DNA of 49,727 bases from Desulfobacterales bacterium (GTDB taxonomy: Bacteria; Desulfobacterota; Desulfobacteria; Desulfobacterales; JARGFK01), in contig JARGFK010000024.1 in the NCBI GenBank assembly GCA_029211065.1, positions 1 to 49,727 on the forward strand. Direction: 5' to 3'. Positions 26,504 to 36,235 of this stretch are shown here, piece by piece. Position 1 is the first letter of the stretch. Every line of letters begins with the position of its first letter. Made by a program: the position numbers and the translations under genes. The notes below the pieces were generated by a model, which saw only the letters and a list, made by a program, of their open reading frames with translations, had not been told where the DNA came from and ran no database searches.

Positions 26504-27190
26504 TTATTTTAATAGCGCAAGCATCGCCTGGGCGATTTGCAGATCCTCGGGGGTGGTGATTTTAAGGTTATTCCTGTTCCCCGTCACAATCTTCACCTTA
26601 TTACCCAAACGTTCCACCAGTAATGCATCGTCGGATGCGATAAAACCATCAACCCTTGCTTTTTCATGTGCCCGGGTTAGTAAATCATACGCGAAAGCCT
26701 GGGGTGTCTGCGCCTGCCATACCCCTTTCCTTTCAATGGTGCTGCAGATTAAACCGGATCCATTTACTTTTTTTAAAGTATCCGCAACGGGAACAGCTAA
26801 GATACAAGCGCCTATTTCCCTTGCGCCTTGTATGCACATTTGTATGTAATCGGGCTTCACAAAGGGCCGGACACCATCGTGAATCACCACGATACCTTCT
26901 TTGTCCTCGATTTTGCGGAGTCCGTTATAAACCGAAAGCTGACGTTGGGATCCGCCCGGCACCAGTTGAATGTCAATGCTAAGTTTTAGCGGCAGTACAA
27001 CTTTATGGCGACAATAATCAATATCCGGCTCCGGAACAACCAGATAAAGCTTGTAAATAGAACTGCAAAGACTGAATGCCATCAAGGAATAGGCCAGAAT
27101 CGGATGATCCCCCAGCCTGAGATACTGTTTGGGAATGGAATCTCCCATGCGGACGCCTTGACCGGCCGCAACAATGATTGCAGAAACCAT
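26504..27190 (-). CDS. ispD: 2-C-methyl-D-erythritol 4-phosphate cytidylyltransferase
   Basis: A 228-residue enzyme of the MEP isoprenoid pathway that forms CDP-methylerythritol. The nucleotide-binding start IIVAAGQGVRMG with SIPKQYLRL, the GGSQRQLSVYNGL segment, VIHDGVRPFV and the late TGNRNNLKITTPEDL are all as expected. Length matches the family. No ispF follows. It begins 41 bp after the HPr-like gene and is on the same strand. Confidence 0.96.
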   Translation of the reverse strand: MVSAIIVAAGQGVRMGDSIPKQYLRLGDHPILAYSLMAFSLCSSIYKLYLVVPEPDIDYCRHKVVLPLKLSIDIQLVPGGSQRQLSVYNGLRKIEDKEGIVVIHDGVRPFVKPDYIQMCIQGAREIGACILAVPVADTLKKVNGSGLICSTIERKGVWQAQTPQAFAYDLLTRAHEKARVDGFIASDDALLVERLGNKVKIVTGNRNNLKITTPEDLQIAQAMLALLK

Positions 27191-27231
27191 AGCAAGAAAA
27201 TTCCCTGTGAGGGCCGTCTGGTTTAGAGATA

Positions 27232-28542
27232 TTATCGCAGATATTTCAATTCATTCGGAAGGGGTACGCCTTTGCCCATCGTATCCTCTCCGTAATTTAC
27301 GCCGGCAAGGATTGCAATATCTTTTAAGGCACGGGTGTCGCCCTCAAAAACAACTTCGGAAAGATTTTCCTTTAGAATTTTACCGCCGGCCCATTGGATG
27401 TCTAAGACACTGCTGGCGTCAAACCGGTCTCCCCTTACAATCAATTCAACCTGTCCGCCGAAATGTTGGACAATTTTGGCAACCATCAGGCTCGGGCGGC
27501 TGTGAAAGCCGAGCTTAACAGGAACTTTAACCGTAATGGCGGATCTCTCGATATTTTCATTTAATATCTCACGGGCCAGTTCTTTGCCGCTTGTCAGAAA
27601 GTGGCATATATAGTAAAGTCCGTAATTAATCGTCCGATCAAGCAGAATCTCCGGATTTATCAGGGCCGCTAAGCGTTCCTGTACCTTTTTATAAGTGTCC
27701 TTATAACCGGCCTCATGCAGGTGGCGCTCATAAAAGTGAAGAAGTCGGCCGGTCATTTGTAAAAGGTGAAATATTACCGAAATATATCCACGAAGCTGCT
27801 TCAGTTTTCTATCTCCGTAGCGATACCCCCCATGGATAACATACGTATCAAATGAAGACTGCAGGTTGTGCACCAGCATCTCAAACCGCCTGATTTCAAC
27901 TTCGTTTATTTTTTGAGGAACAATGGTCAGGATTTCGGAAAAATCATAGGGTTCGTAAAATCCTAATTGTTCAAAATTTGCAGTAATACCCAGCAACTCA
28001 CTGGCAATTTTAACGATTTCTTTCTTATGCTGATCCGGCGCCTCATCATTGATATCGAAATCAAGCATTTCGCTGGTGGCAATTCCGGGGAAATCCGCCG
28101 GCTCGAAACTCTCCTGGGGAAACGGTATCTGCAGCCGAAGGGCTTCTTCCAAAATAACCGGCGCTATTTGAATAAGACATCCGGCCAGAAAATCAAGCGT
28201 CGCATACCCATGGGATTTAAAATCCTCAACATCATCAAGTCCATAAGAGGCGAGTCGATTTGAAATATGTTTTTGTGAATAGCACCCCAAGCTCAGGTGT
28301 CTGACGGCGGCCGTCATCTCCCGGTAAAAATACCAGTTCTTATTGTTTTTGGCTCCGTGAAAATCGAGGAAATCTTCCAACAGCTGCGAGCTGGAAATCA
28401 GCCTAGAATAGAGTTTTTTTGTAAAAACATAGCGGGACACATCAAAGCTTGCAATGTAATTACAGGATCTTAAATAATCGTAAGAGAAATGTCTTACCTT
28501 TTCAGTAAAGGAATAATCACAAAATGATTTTTGAACCTTCAT
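27232..28542 (-). CDS. Long HPr-like phosphocarrier-domain protein
   Basis: A 436-residue protein. Residues about 340-425 resemble HPr: VPVKLGFHSRPSLMVAKIV corresponds to the GLHARPA box with the phospho-acceptor histidine retained, and FDASSVLDIQWAGG lies where HPr has its regulatory-serine loop. The first ~330 residues form an unrecognised, mostly helical domain with charged segments (for example DFNDEAPDQHKKE-type sequence and many Tyr and His) and no membrane segment. No EI, HprK or PTS permease is in the window. Such fusions suggest regulation through HPr-like phosphorylation without sugar transport (inference). It is followed by ispD; rnpB lies directly upstream. Confidence 0.7.
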   Translation of the reverse strand: MKVQKSFCDYSFTEKVRHFSYDYLRSCNYIASFDVSRYVFTKKLYSRLISSSQLLEDFLDFHGAKNNKNWYFYREMTAAVRHLSLGCYSQKHISNRLASYGLDDVEDFKSHGYATLDFLAGCLIQIAPVILEEALRLQIPFPQESFEPADFPGIATSEMLDFDINDEAPDQHKKEIVKIASELLGITANFEQLGFYEPYDFSEILTIVPQKINEVEIRRFEMLVHNLQSSFDTYVIHGGYRYGDRKLKQLRGYISVIFHLLQMTGRLLHFYERHLHEAGYKDTYKKVQERLAALINPEILLDRTINYGLYYICHFLTSGKELAREILNENIERSAITVKVPVKLGFHSRPSLMVAKIVQHFGGQVELIVRGDRFDASSVLDIQWAGGKILKENLSEVVFEGDTRALKDIAILAGVNYGEDTMGKGVPLPNELKYLR

Positions 28543-28576
28543 GTTTTTTATCAGTTTTTCTTCAATAATTGAAAAA

Positions 28577-28983
28577 CGGCCAAAGCGGCCCGTAAGCCGA
28601 ATCCTGTTCCCGTTTCAGGTTGCCCCGTAAACGGGTAACGATCATTCATCTAAGGATGCTTGTTGCCAAGCACCTCTTGCAACCAACCCTGGAGCTCGGA
28701 CGGGCCATCCTCAAGCACTCCTCTATTTGGTCTTGCGCCGGGTGGGGTTTACAAAGCTTCCCCGGTCACCCGAGGAACTGGTGCGCTCTTACCACACCGT
28801 TTCACCCTTACCCTGCAGTGATTTCTGAAATTCAGAACCCATTGCAGGGCGGTATACTTTCTGTTGCACTTTCCTTCACGTTACCGCGACTCCACGTTAT
28901 GGAGCACCCTGCCCTGTGGCGTTCGGACTTTCCTCCGGATCAACAAGTTCAATCCAGCGATCGTTTAGTCCGCTTTGGCCGTA
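28577..28983 (-). ncRNA. rnpB: RNase P RNA (bacterial class A)
   Basis: Read on the minus strand, the 5' end ACGGCCAAAGCGG pairs with the 3' end CCGCTTTGGCCGT to form helix P1. Between them are conserved class A blocks: GAGGAAAGTCCG (28924-28935), GGTAAGAGCGCACCAG, GCAAGACCAAATAG, and near the 3' end GAACAGGATTCGGCTTAC. Total length of about 407 nt is normal. A T-run follows P1 at 28576-28572 and may help termination. The shadow reading frames here are not genes. Confidence 0.96.
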
Positions 28984-29001
28984 AATGGTAACTATTTACT
29001 T

Positions 29002-29105
29002 AGAAGTCATTTCAAAACCTCAGATCAGGTCTGAGGGCAGGGCGTCCCGCCCATTGCGGGACAACGCCCCTATCAGGCCTCAGATGGGGTTTTGAAATGA
29101 CTTCT
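29002..29105. repeat. Structured dispersed repeat, copy 1
   Basis: Perfect 18-bp terminal inverted repeats (AGAAGTCATTTCAAAACC at 29002-29019 and its complement at 29088-29105) enclose two further hairpins, CCTCAGA-TCAGG-TCTGAGG and a GGGCGT..CCCGC / GCGGG..ACGCCC stem. A diverged copy with the same core lies at 40736-40821. It sits between rnpB and the zinc-ribbon gene and encodes no protein. Confidence 0.85.
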
Positions 29106-29166
29106 ACATTATAATACGGGATTACCAACATTACAAAAGGTATTTTCTCACCGTGTTTTAAGGCTG

Positions 29167-29877
29167 TTATTCAGTTTCCGACCAATAAATCATTCGTTGG
29201 CAATGAGGGCACATGGTCAGCGTATCATATCGCTGGAGTTCATTATACATCTGAGAGGGAATATTCAAATTGCACCCCTGGCAGACCCCGTTTTGAACCG
29301 CCGCAATTGCAACACCCCGGGTTTGACCTTTTACCAATCTGTATTTTTTTAGCAATTCCGGTTCAACCCGTCGGGAAATGTTCTCGATGTCCGTTTCAAG
29401 CCGGGCAAGTATCTGTTGGTTCCGGATCATGTCCTGCTGTATCGTTTTTTTCTCGATATCAACCTGAGCTTTTATTATTTCTATTTCGGATTTTTTTGTA
29501 TGAATCGCCTGCTCAATTGTTTCAATCTTTTCCAGAATAGCGATCATTTGATCTTCAACAATAGAATTCTTTAGCTGCATATCTTCAATTTCTTTAAGAA
29601 TAGACTGATATTCCTTATTGTTCTTTACGGATCCCAGCTTTTCCCGGCTTTTCTTTGCCCGTGTTTGAGTCATCTGAATATCCGATTCAAGCAGGCGATA
29701 TTGTTTCTGAAGTACATCCAACTGAGTTTGGATTTCCTGATACCCCTTTTCTCTATCAAGGACTCTGGCGTCGAGCCCCTCAATAGAGTTGGCAACATTA
29801 TTTAATTTTGATTTTATAGATGCAACCTCTGATTCAACTCGCTGCAAATCTACCAAGGTTTTTAGCTTTTCCGTCAT
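29167..29877 (-). CDS. Coiled-coil protein with C4-type zinc ribbon
   Basis: A 236-residue protein that is almost entirely helical coiled coil from residues 5 to 180 (SIKSKLNNVANSIEGL, later QLKNSIVEDQMIAILEKIE). It ends with a four-cysteine zinc ribbon, CQGCNLNIP and then MCPHCQRMIYW. This matches the widespread C4-type zinc-ribbon family, whose role is not well established; nucleic-acid binding is often suspected. It is 107 bp downstream of the Nif3 gene and probably cotranscribed with it. Confidence 0.88.
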   Translation of the reverse strand: MTEKLKTLVDLQRVESEVASIKSKLNNVANSIEGLDARVLDREKGYQEIQTQLDVLQKQYRLLESDIQMTQTRAKKSREKLGSVKNNKEYQSILKEIEDMQLKNSIVEDQMIAILEKIETIEQAIHTKKSEIEIIKAQVDIEKKTIQQDMIRNQQILARLETDIENISRRVEPELLKKYRLVKGQTRGVAIAAVQNGVCQGCNLNIPSQMYNELQRYDTLTMCPHCQRMIYWSETE

Positions 29878-29984
29878 ATTTTCACCCAGAGCAGGTCCTC
29901 TTTGGAATTGTCAAAGTTTCGGCCGATATGGCCTGTCCCGCAAAATAGCCTTAGATTCCCGGATAAGTCTCTTGTCTACGCCTG

Positions 29985-31103
29985 CTATAAAAGGACAAAG
30001 GGGTCTTTTTCAATCTTAGATTTATGTAATTTAACACCCAATCGATTTTTGTTTAAAATTTCTCGGAGCCGCTCGGCAAGCATATCGATAACAATCCGCT
30101 CTGAAGCAAAATGTCCGATATCGATTAAAGCAAGTCCGGCAGCTTCAACCGCCCTGGCATCATGATAGCGCAGGTCTCCGCTGATAAAAACATCCGCCCC
30201 GGACAACAAGAAACTGTCTATAAGTCCGGAACCACTTCCGGTGGACACCGCCACACGTTTAACATTATATTTGGGTCGCCCCACAATTCTGACGGATTCA
30301 ATTTCGAGTATCTGCTTAATCTTTTCAGCAAGGGCGAACAGCTTCATGGTTTTTTCCAGATCACCGATTCTTCCTATCCCCTGGTTGATTTCATTCATAT
30401 GGAGCGGATAGATATCATACGCCATCGTTTCATATGAATGGCAAGCCTTAATATGTTCTAAAACAGCATGGATGTCGTCCCGTTGCAACACCGTTTCAAT
30501 TCGAATTTCCTCCACATGGGAAATTTCTCCCCTTTTACCTGAAAAAGGGTTGGCCGAGGGCCCTGGTTTGAAAGTCCCTTTGCCCTGCACCCTGAATGAA
30601 CAGCTGGTGTAGTCACCGATTCGGCCTGCCTGTGTTTCAAAAAGTGCCGACAGGACTTTTTTCTCATCATTCAGGGGAATAAAAAAAACCAGTTTGACGA
30701 AATCATCTCGAATCTGTTTGTGGAGCACTTTGAGATTTTTCAGACCGATCCGAACAGCAAATTGTTCGTTTAACCCCTTGGCAGCGCTATCAAGATTGGT
30801 ATGGGCCGCAAATATAGCCATTTGATGGTGCATCGCCATTTCAATGATTTTGCCGATGGGCGTACCCGTATCAATTGATTTCAGCGGCTTGAATATCAAG
30901 GGATGATGGGTAATCAAAAGGTCGGCCCCTTTTTTACACGCCTGGGTTACAACATCAGGGGTGGGATCGAGAGCGATCCAGATACTTTTAACCGGCCATT
31001 TCCTTTCGCCAACCTGTAACCCCACATTGTCCCACGCTTCCGCCATGTTGGCGGGCGCTATTGTTTCCATCATGGCAACGATGTCTTTTACCTGTAGATC
31101 CAT
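29985..31103 (-). CDS. Nif3-like dinuclear metal centre protein
   Basis: A 372-residue YbgI/Nif3 family protein. Metal-ligand motifs are visible: DLLITHHPLIF near residue 60, AAHTNLDSA near 100, then GDLRYHDA and the C-terminal DIGHFASE. The central region (about 135-230) is the insert found in longer Nif3 proteins, with a PII-like fold. GTP cyclohydrolase-like activity has been suggested for the family, but the physiological role is uncertain. GGAG precedes the ATG. A terminator for the tRNA/rpoD transcript lies about 70 bp upstream, so this gene needs its own promoter, which I could not locate. Confidence 0.92.
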   Translation of the reverse strand: MDLQVKDIVAMMETIAPANMAEAWDNVGLQVGERKWPVKSIWIALDPTPDVVTQACKKGADLLITHHPLIFKPLKSIDTGTPIGKIIEMAMHHQMAIFAAHTNLDSAAKGLNEQFAVRIGLKNLKVLHKQIRDDFVKLVFFIPLNDEKKVLSALFETQAGRIGDYTSCSFRVQGKGTFKPGPSANPFSGKRGEISHVEEIRIETVLQRDDIHAVLEHIKACHSYETMAYDIYPLHMNEINQGIGRIGDLEKTMKLFALAEKIKQILEIESVRIVGRPKYNVKRVAVSTGSGSGLIDSFLLSGADVFISGDLRYHDARAVEAAGLALIDIGHFASERIVIDMLAERLREILNKNRLGVKLHKSKIEKDPFVLL

Positions 31104-31172
31104 GGTCTCCAGCCTAAGCCATAGGGTTTTTCAACAGTATGAGTAACAGGGCTTGTAGTTGCAGGTTATTTT

Positions 31173-31210
31173 AAAAAAAAGGCGCGGTACCTTATCCCAA
31201 CCACGCCTTT
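31173..31210 (-). terminator. Intrinsic terminator after tRNA(CAU)
   Basis: On the minus strand AAAGGCGTGGT (31210-31200) pairs with ACCGCGCCTTT (31188-31178) through one G-T wobble, followed by eight T (31180-31173). It lies between the tRNA gene and Nif3, so it should close the dnaG-rpoD-tRNA transcript. Confidence 0.85.
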
Positions 31211-31296
31211 AATGATTCAAATGCTCAAGAGAGAAAAACAGGGTCATAAGATTCAGGCCTTATAACGGCATCTTTAAATTCTTTCTTTAAATAATA

Positions 31297-31369
31297 TGGG
31301 CCCACCTGGGTTCGAACCAGGGACCGACCGGTTATGAGCCGGTGGCTCTTCCAGCTGAGCTATGGGCCC
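31297..31369 (-). tRNA. tRNA with CAU anticodon (elongator Met, or Ile2)
   Basis: A 73-nt cloverleaf with acceptor GGGCCCA/TGGGCCC, D arm AGCTCAGCTGGAAGAGC, anticodon loop CTCATAA (CAU) and T arm CCTGG-TTCGAAC-CCAGG. CCA is not encoded. The initiator signature (C-A mismatch at the first acceptor position) is absent. Elongator tRNA-Met and lysidine-modified tRNA-Ile2 cannot be separated by eye. Confidence 0.93.
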
Positions 31370-31423
31370 AAAAGATTCAAAAGCGTCTGAGGTACTAACT
31401 TTAACCGACTAATTTGTCAAGTA

Positions 31424-33418
31424 TCAGGTTTCAATAAAGCTTTTCAGTTTTCGGCTTCGCGTCGGATGTCTTAATTTTCTTAAAGCCTTCGCCTCTATCT
31501 GGCGGATTCGTTCCCGTGTCACTGCAAAATCCTGCCCGACTTCTTCGAGGGTATGATCCGCCTTTTCACCAATTCCGAATCGCATTCTCAAGACCTTTTC
31601 TTCACGCGGTGTCAGCGTCGCCAAAACCTTGCGGGTCTGCTCGGCCAGATTGAGGCTTACGGCAGCATCTGAGGGTAATACAAACTTTTTGTCTTCAATA
31701 AAGTCGCCCAGGTGACTGTCTTCCTCCTCACCAATGGGCGTTTCAAGGGAAATAGGTTCTCTGGCAATTTTAAGAACCTTTCGGACCTTCTCCAGGGGAA
31801 TTTCCATCTTATCCGCTATCTCCTCGGGAGAAGGTTCCCGGCCGAGTTCTTGCACCAGATATCTGGATGTGCGGATGAGTTTATTAATCGTTTCAATCAT
31901 ATGAACCGGTATCCGAATGGTACGCGCCTGATCTGCTATCGCCCGCGTAATGGCCTGTCGAATCCACCAGGTCGCATAGGTGCTGAATTTATAGCCCCGG
32001 CGGTACTCAAATTTATCGACCGCTTTCATCAAACCGATATTCCCTTCCTGAATCAAGTCCAAAAACTGTAGGCCCCTGTTGGTATATTTTTTGGCGATGC
32101 TGACAACAAGCCGCAGATTCGCTTTAATCAATTCACTTTTGGCTATCTTGGCTCGTGCGCGCCCCTCCTCAACATTGGCCATAATTCTTTTAAGTGTCCG
32201 GTTCTTGGCTTTTATAGCCAGTTCCTTTTCAGCTATCTGCCCCTGCATCTTTTTCAGCCCGGAATATAGCAAGGCCATACCCGTCCTATCCAGGTCACAG
32301 CGTTCCTTCACCCATTTCATAAAGTTTGTTTTGGTCCGTAGCTGCTCACGCAGTTCCCCTACGTTTGAGTTGACTGAATCCGCACACATCAAAAACATCT
32401 TATTGATCGAATCAAACCAGTCTATCTGATCTCTAATCAATTTTTCGATCTCATCAATCACCCCTCCTTCAAGCCGCCAATCTTTGAGTAGAAGGAATAT
32501 TTTGCCGTTACGCCGGGTGATGCTTCTTCGGATTCTGCGCAACTTTTCCGGATCGATTTTTGCGAAAAATATTTTTTCCCGTAGGGATCTGTTTTCCTGG
32601 TCGATCTCTTTCATGGATCGAAGGGTATTCAGAAACTTTTCAATCAATAGCACTTCATCCACAAAAGTATCGCCTTCATCCACATCTCTTAATACATGCT
32701 TTGGACGAAGAGCCCCGGCTTCAATTTTATCACCGAGATCAAGGATACATTCCAACCCGGTAGTTGTATCAAGCAATGCTTTCAACACTTCCTGCTCACC
32801 CGCTTCAATCTTTTTCGCTATCTCAACTTCGCCCTCTCTGCTCAATAGCGTGACCAGTCCCATTTCACGCAAATACATTTTTACGGGGTCGGTAACGGTC
32901 CCGAAATCAGGCGTGATGGTTTCATCTTTGATAATTTCAGTAGACTTAATCTTCTCTGTGCTGGCCTCAATCTTGTTTTTTTCCTCAGATAAAATTTCTA
33001 TATCAAGGTCATCGAATATCATCAGCGTTTCATCTAATTGGTCCGAGGAAAGCAAATCATCCGGAAGGGTTTCATTGATTTCATCATAGGTGAGATATCC
33101 CTGCTGTTTACCCCTTGAAATCAACTCCTTTAATGCTTGTTTGCTGGTTTTTTTCTCCTTTTGCGGCTGTTCGACGGATTCGGTGGTAACCGGCCTGATG
33201 GGAGGTACCGAAGCCTTGTTCCGTTTAGGTGCAGATTTCTTTCGGGCGGCGGCCTTTGTTGCTATTTTGGCATCCTTTTTTGGGGAAGCGGCTTTTTTTG
33301 CTTTACCTTTGTCGGTAACTTTCTGGGCGGTTGTGCGCCGCTTTGCCGTTTTTTTTGCCGCTACCTTTTGAGTTGTTTTCTTAGTGCTTTTCCGTTTTGC
33401 TGCGGATTTTTTTACCAT
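31424..33418 (-). CDS. rpoD: Primary sigma factor RpoD with Lys/Ala-rich N-terminal extension
   Basis: A 664-residue housekeeping sigma factor. Region 1.1 ([20 protein letters not shown]), region 1.2 ([11 protein letters not shown]), the non-conserved insert, region 2 ([20 protein letters not shown] and [19 protein letters not shown]), region 3, and the region 4 helix-turn-helix ([20 protein letters not shown]) are all present. The first ~90 residues are a low-complexity Lys/Ala/Thr-rich tail ([21 protein letters not shown] and similar), like eukaryotic histone H1 tails, placed before region 1.1. The ATG has AGGAGG 9 bp upstream. It follows dnaG by about 50 bp, the common dnaG-rpoD operon. 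Confidence 0.97.
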   Translation of the reverse strand: MVKKSAAKRKSTKKTTQKVAAKKTAKRRTTAQKVTDKGKAKKAASPKKDAKIATKAAARKKSAPKRNKASVPPIRPVTTESVEQPQKEKKTSKQALKELISRGKQQGYLTYDEINETLPDDLLSSDQLDETLMIFDDLDIEILSEEKNKIEASTEKIKSTEIIKDETITPDFGTVTDPVKMYLREMGLVTLLSREGEVEIAKKIEAGEQEVLKALLDTTTGLECILDLGDKIEAGALRPKHVLRDVDEGDTFVDEVLLIEKFLNTLRSMKEIDQENRSLREKIFFAKIDPEKLRRIRRSITRRNGKIFLLLKDWRLEGGVIDEIEKLIRDQIDWFDSINKMFLMCADSVNSNVGELREQLRTKTNFMKWVKERCDLDRTGMALLYSGLKKMQGQIAEKELAIKAKNRTLKRIMANVEEGRARAKIAKSELIKANLRLVVSIAKKYTNRGLQFLDLIQEGNIGLMKAVDKFEYRRGYKFSTYATWWIRQAITRAIADQARTIRIPVHMIETINKLIRTSRYLVQELGREPSPEEIADKMEIPLEKVRKVLKIAREPISLETPIGEEEDSHLGDFIEDKKFVLPSDAAVSLNLAEQTRKVLATLTPREEKVLRMRFGIGEKADHTLEEVGQDFAVTRERIRQIEAKALRKLRHPTRSRKLKSFIET

Positions 33419-33471
33419 TTATAATTGCCTCCTATCTACACCGGAATATTCCATTAAATTTAATAACTATT

Positions 33472-35256
33472 TTATTTAACTAATTTTTTTGCGACAATGT
33501 GTTTTTTCTTCAGCAACTGATTCACCCGTCCGACGTCTCCTTCAGCCTCAGCCGCCTTTATTTGTTTGTCAATCACGCCCTGGCCCCGCCTACTTTTGCC
33601 GGCTTCAAACTGATGGATCAGCTTTAAAGCCCCCTCCTGACCCCAGCCGATGTCCTCCATTGCGAGCGAAGCGATGATGGATTCATTTTCCTTTTTATCA
33701 ATTAAAGATATCATTTCAGATGCTTGTACTTTATGATGCCCGCTTAGTTCTAAAATAGTACGTCCTATCGATTTTAAAATATCATCATCGAAACGTTCAA
33801 TCAGATCCCGCGCGCGAATCTCCGGCAGAATCGACGGAAATTGAAGCATCATTGCAATGACGCGTTGTTCGATTCTTTTTGATGGGGCTTGAGCCGAAAC
33901 CATCTCTTTGTTAAAAGAATGTTCCGAACTTTTTTTAATTTTATCGGGTTCGGTTTTGTCCTTTATTTTTTCCAGAATCGCCCCTTCATCAATACCGATT
34001 CTCTCGGCAAGTTCCTTGACGTACAAAGACCGATCGACGCTGTCCTGAATGGCTGCCAGGGGCCTTTGTAGCTCTGCAATAATACGTAGCTTTCCGTCGA
34101 TCGTCAGGTCATGTTTAGCGACTGCCGAATCAATTAAAAAGGACAATATACCCTTTGCCCTGGCAGCAGCCGCAACAAAGCCTTCTACCCCTGATTCAAA
34201 AATATAACTATCCGGATCGTGGCCGGCAGGCAGTACAAGAATTTGCGCATTCACATAGCCCTTGTCAAATATTTCGATGCTTCGCAGAGCGGCCTTTAAA
34301 CCCGCCTCATCAGAATCATATACCAGCACGACCCTTCCCTCTGTTCCGACAAACCCTTTGAGAATGCGAACATGCTCTGGTGTTAAGGCGGTTCCAAGCG
34401 TTGCAACGGTATTTTGGATGCCATGCTGATGCAAGGCCAATAAGTCAAAATAACCCTCCACAATGTAGACCGAATTCGCTTCACGACATTGATTTCTGGC
34501 CAGGTGAATACCGTAAAGCGATCGCCCTTTGCTATATACAGGTGTTTCAGGCGAATTCATGTATTTCGGCATGGAATCATCCATAACGCGGCCGCCAAGG
34601 GCAATCACTTGGGCGCTCATATCAAAAATCGGAAACATAATCCGGCCCCTGAAACGGTCATAATAGCCGTTTTTATTTTTTCTGGGAATGATGAGGCCGG
34701 TTTTTACGGTTACTGCTTGTGGAATTCGTTTTTTGGAAAATAGGCCGACAAGCCCCTCCCAACTCGTTGGGGCATACCCCAAACGAAATCGTTCAATAAT
34801 CTCTTGGGATATCCGGCGTTTATTCAGGTAGGATCGAGCCTTTTTCGCTTCGGGATGATCGTTCAGGGTTTTTTGGAAATATTCCGTCGCCGCTCTGTTG
34901 GCAGATAAAATAGCGTCCCTTTCATTTAACCTTCTTTTTTGTTCAGGTGACAGGGTTTGGGTTGATATCTCGATACCGTAGCGCTGCGCCAGATTTTTGG
35001 CTGCTTCCGGAAAGGAAAGTCCATGCTGTTTCATTAAAAAGCTGAACACATTTCCACCCGTAGCACATCCAAAACAGTAGAAGATTTGTTTGTCCGGGCT
35101 GACGCTAAAGGAAGGGGTTTTCTCGGAATGAAACGGGCATAAACCCAAAAAATTTCTTCCCGTTTTTTTTAAAACCACCTCTTCCGAAATAATATCAACG
35201 ATATCAGCTGCGTTTTTTATTTCTGAAAGCTTATCTTCAGGGATAAAAATTGCCAA
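33472..35256 (-). CDS. dnaG: DNA primase, TTG start
   Basis: A 594-residue primase that makes RNA primers at the replication fork. The CHC2 zinc finger (CPFHSEKTPSF with CFGC) lies at residues 40-64; the primase core and TOPRIM domain (YIVEGYFDLLALHQHG and VYDSDEAGLKA) follow; the helicase-binding C-terminal region runs from about 440. The family start MAIFIPEDKL is encoded by TTG at 35256, with GGGGAGG 9 bp upstream, so a TTG start is well supported. A consensus sigma-70 promoter lies 170 bp upstream within the hisA-dnaG gap. Confidence 0.97.
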   Translation of the reverse strand: MAIFIPEDKLSEIKNAADIVDIISEEVVLKKTGRNFLGLCPFHSEKTPSFSVSPDKQIFYCFGCATGGNVFSFLMKQHGLSFPEAAKNLAQRYGIEISTQTLSPEQKRRLNERDAILSANRAATEYFQKTLNDHPEAKKARSYLNKRRISQEIIERFRLGYAPTSWEGLVGLFSKKRIPQAVTVKTGLIIPRKNKNGYYDRFRGRIMFPIFDMSAQVIALGGRVMDDSMPKYMNSPETPVYSKGRSLYGIHLARNQCREANSVYIVEGYFDLLALHQHGIQNTVATLGTALTPEHVRILKGFVGTEGRVVLVYDSDEAGLKAALRSIEIFDKGYVNAQILVLPAGHDPDSYIFESGVEGFVAAAARAKGILSFLIDSAVAKHDLTIDGKLRIIAELQRPLAAIQDSVDRSLYVKELAERIGIDEGAILEKIKDKTEPDKIKKSSEHSFNKEMVSAQAPSKRIEQRVIAMMLQFPSILPEIRARDLIERFDDDILKSIGRTILELSGHHKVQASEMISLIDKKENESIIASLAMEDIGWGQEGALKLIHQFEAGKSRRGQGVIDKQIKAAEAEGDVGRVNQLLKKKHIVAKKLVK

Positions 35257-35435
35257 ACAGAGCGCCCTCCCCTAAATAAGGAACTTGGAAGACAAAAATA
35301 CGTGGTAGGATTTTAAAGGGATGAAGTTTTTCTGAATCTTTTAATATTTCCCTTTGGCTCATCGAAGCATATAATGCGTCAGCAGAAAAACCCCATAAAA
35401 GTTAAATTTAAACAAATTGCTTTATTAAAAGTGGA

Positions 35436-35464
35436 AATATAATAACATAAATAATTTTTGTCAA
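35436..35464 (-). promoter_or_regulatory. Consensus sigma-70 promoter of dnaG-rpoD
   Basis: On the minus strand TTGACA (35464-35459) and TATATT (35441-35436) are spaced exactly 17 bp. Predicted start near 35429 gives a leader of about 170 nt before the dnaG TTG. The element starts 19 bp after the hisA stop. Confidence 0.85.
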
Positions 35465-35482
35465 GCTAATTTATTAAAATAA

Positions 35483-36235
35483 TCAATGAGATCCAATGGG
35501 TCCGGTACGATTCGGTCTTGTGAGTTCAATCGCCTTTCTAAGATCCAACGTGCCGCTATAGAGCGCCTTGCCGGTTATCACGCCTGTAACCCCGACCGAC
35601 TCGAGCGGAAGCAGGTGAATAATGTCCTCAATAACTGAAACACCACCGGAGGCAACGACCGGTATTGATATGGCTTCGGCCAAGCGTTGGGTCTCCGGTA
35701 TGTTCGGACCGGTCTGCATACCGTCTCGGTAAATATCGGTAAAATTAATTGCAGCGACACCCACATCTTCAAATTGTCTTGCCAACTCCACAGCCTTAAC
35801 TTGGGTGGTGTGGGTCCATCCTTCAATTGCAACAAGGCCGTTGCGGGCATCAATTCCGACGACGATTCGGCCGGGAAACAACCGGCATGCCTCTGAGACC
35901 ATCTCTGGATTTTTGATTGCTTCCGTTCCGATGATCACACGTCTCACACCGATATCCAAAAACATCTTGACGGTGTCAATGGTACGTATTCCGCCGCCCA
36001 CCTGAATGGGGACATGAACCCTCCCCAGTATAGCCTTAATGGTTGCAAGGTTTTGCGGCTCTTTTTCAATGGCGCCGTCAAGGTCGACCACATGAATCAA
36101 TTCCGCACCTTCATTTTCCCATTTTTCTGCCATGGCGGCAGGGTCTTCGGAAAAAATCGTTTCCGCATCCATGCGGCCCTGGGAAAGCCGGACACATTTG
36201 CCGTTCTTGATATCAACTGCAGGAATTACAATCAT
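35483..36235 (-). CDS. hisA: Phosphoribosylformimino-AICAR phosphate isomerase (HisA)
   Basis: A 250-residue (beta/alpha)8 barrel that isomerises ProFAR in histidine biosynthesis. The N-terminal strand IPAVDIKNGKCVRLSQG with the catalytic Asp, the half-barrel phosphate sites VGGGIRT and ASGGVSV, and the second catalytic Asp in NFTDIYRDGMQ are present. The ATG overlaps the stop of the upstream lipoprotein gene by 4 bp (ATGA type), so the two are translationally coupled in a hisB-lipoprotein-hisA run. Confidence 0.96.
   Translation of the reverse strand: MIVIPAVDIKNGKCVRLSQGRMDAETIFSEDPAAMAEKWENEGAELIHVVDLDGAIEKEPQNLATIKAILGRVHVPIQVGGGIRTIDTVKMFLDIGVRRVIIGTEAIKNPEMVSEACRLFPGRIVVGIDARNGLVAIEGWTHTTQVKAVELARQFEDVGVAAINFTDIYRDGMQTGPNIPETQRLAEAISIPVVASGGVSVIEDIIHLLPLESVGVTGVITGKALYSGTLDLRKAIELTRPNRTGPIGSH

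Noticed and set aside
28620-28991. Open frame of 123 codons on the plus strand
   Set aside because: It lies wholly inside the antisense of RNase P RNA and shows no protein family features.
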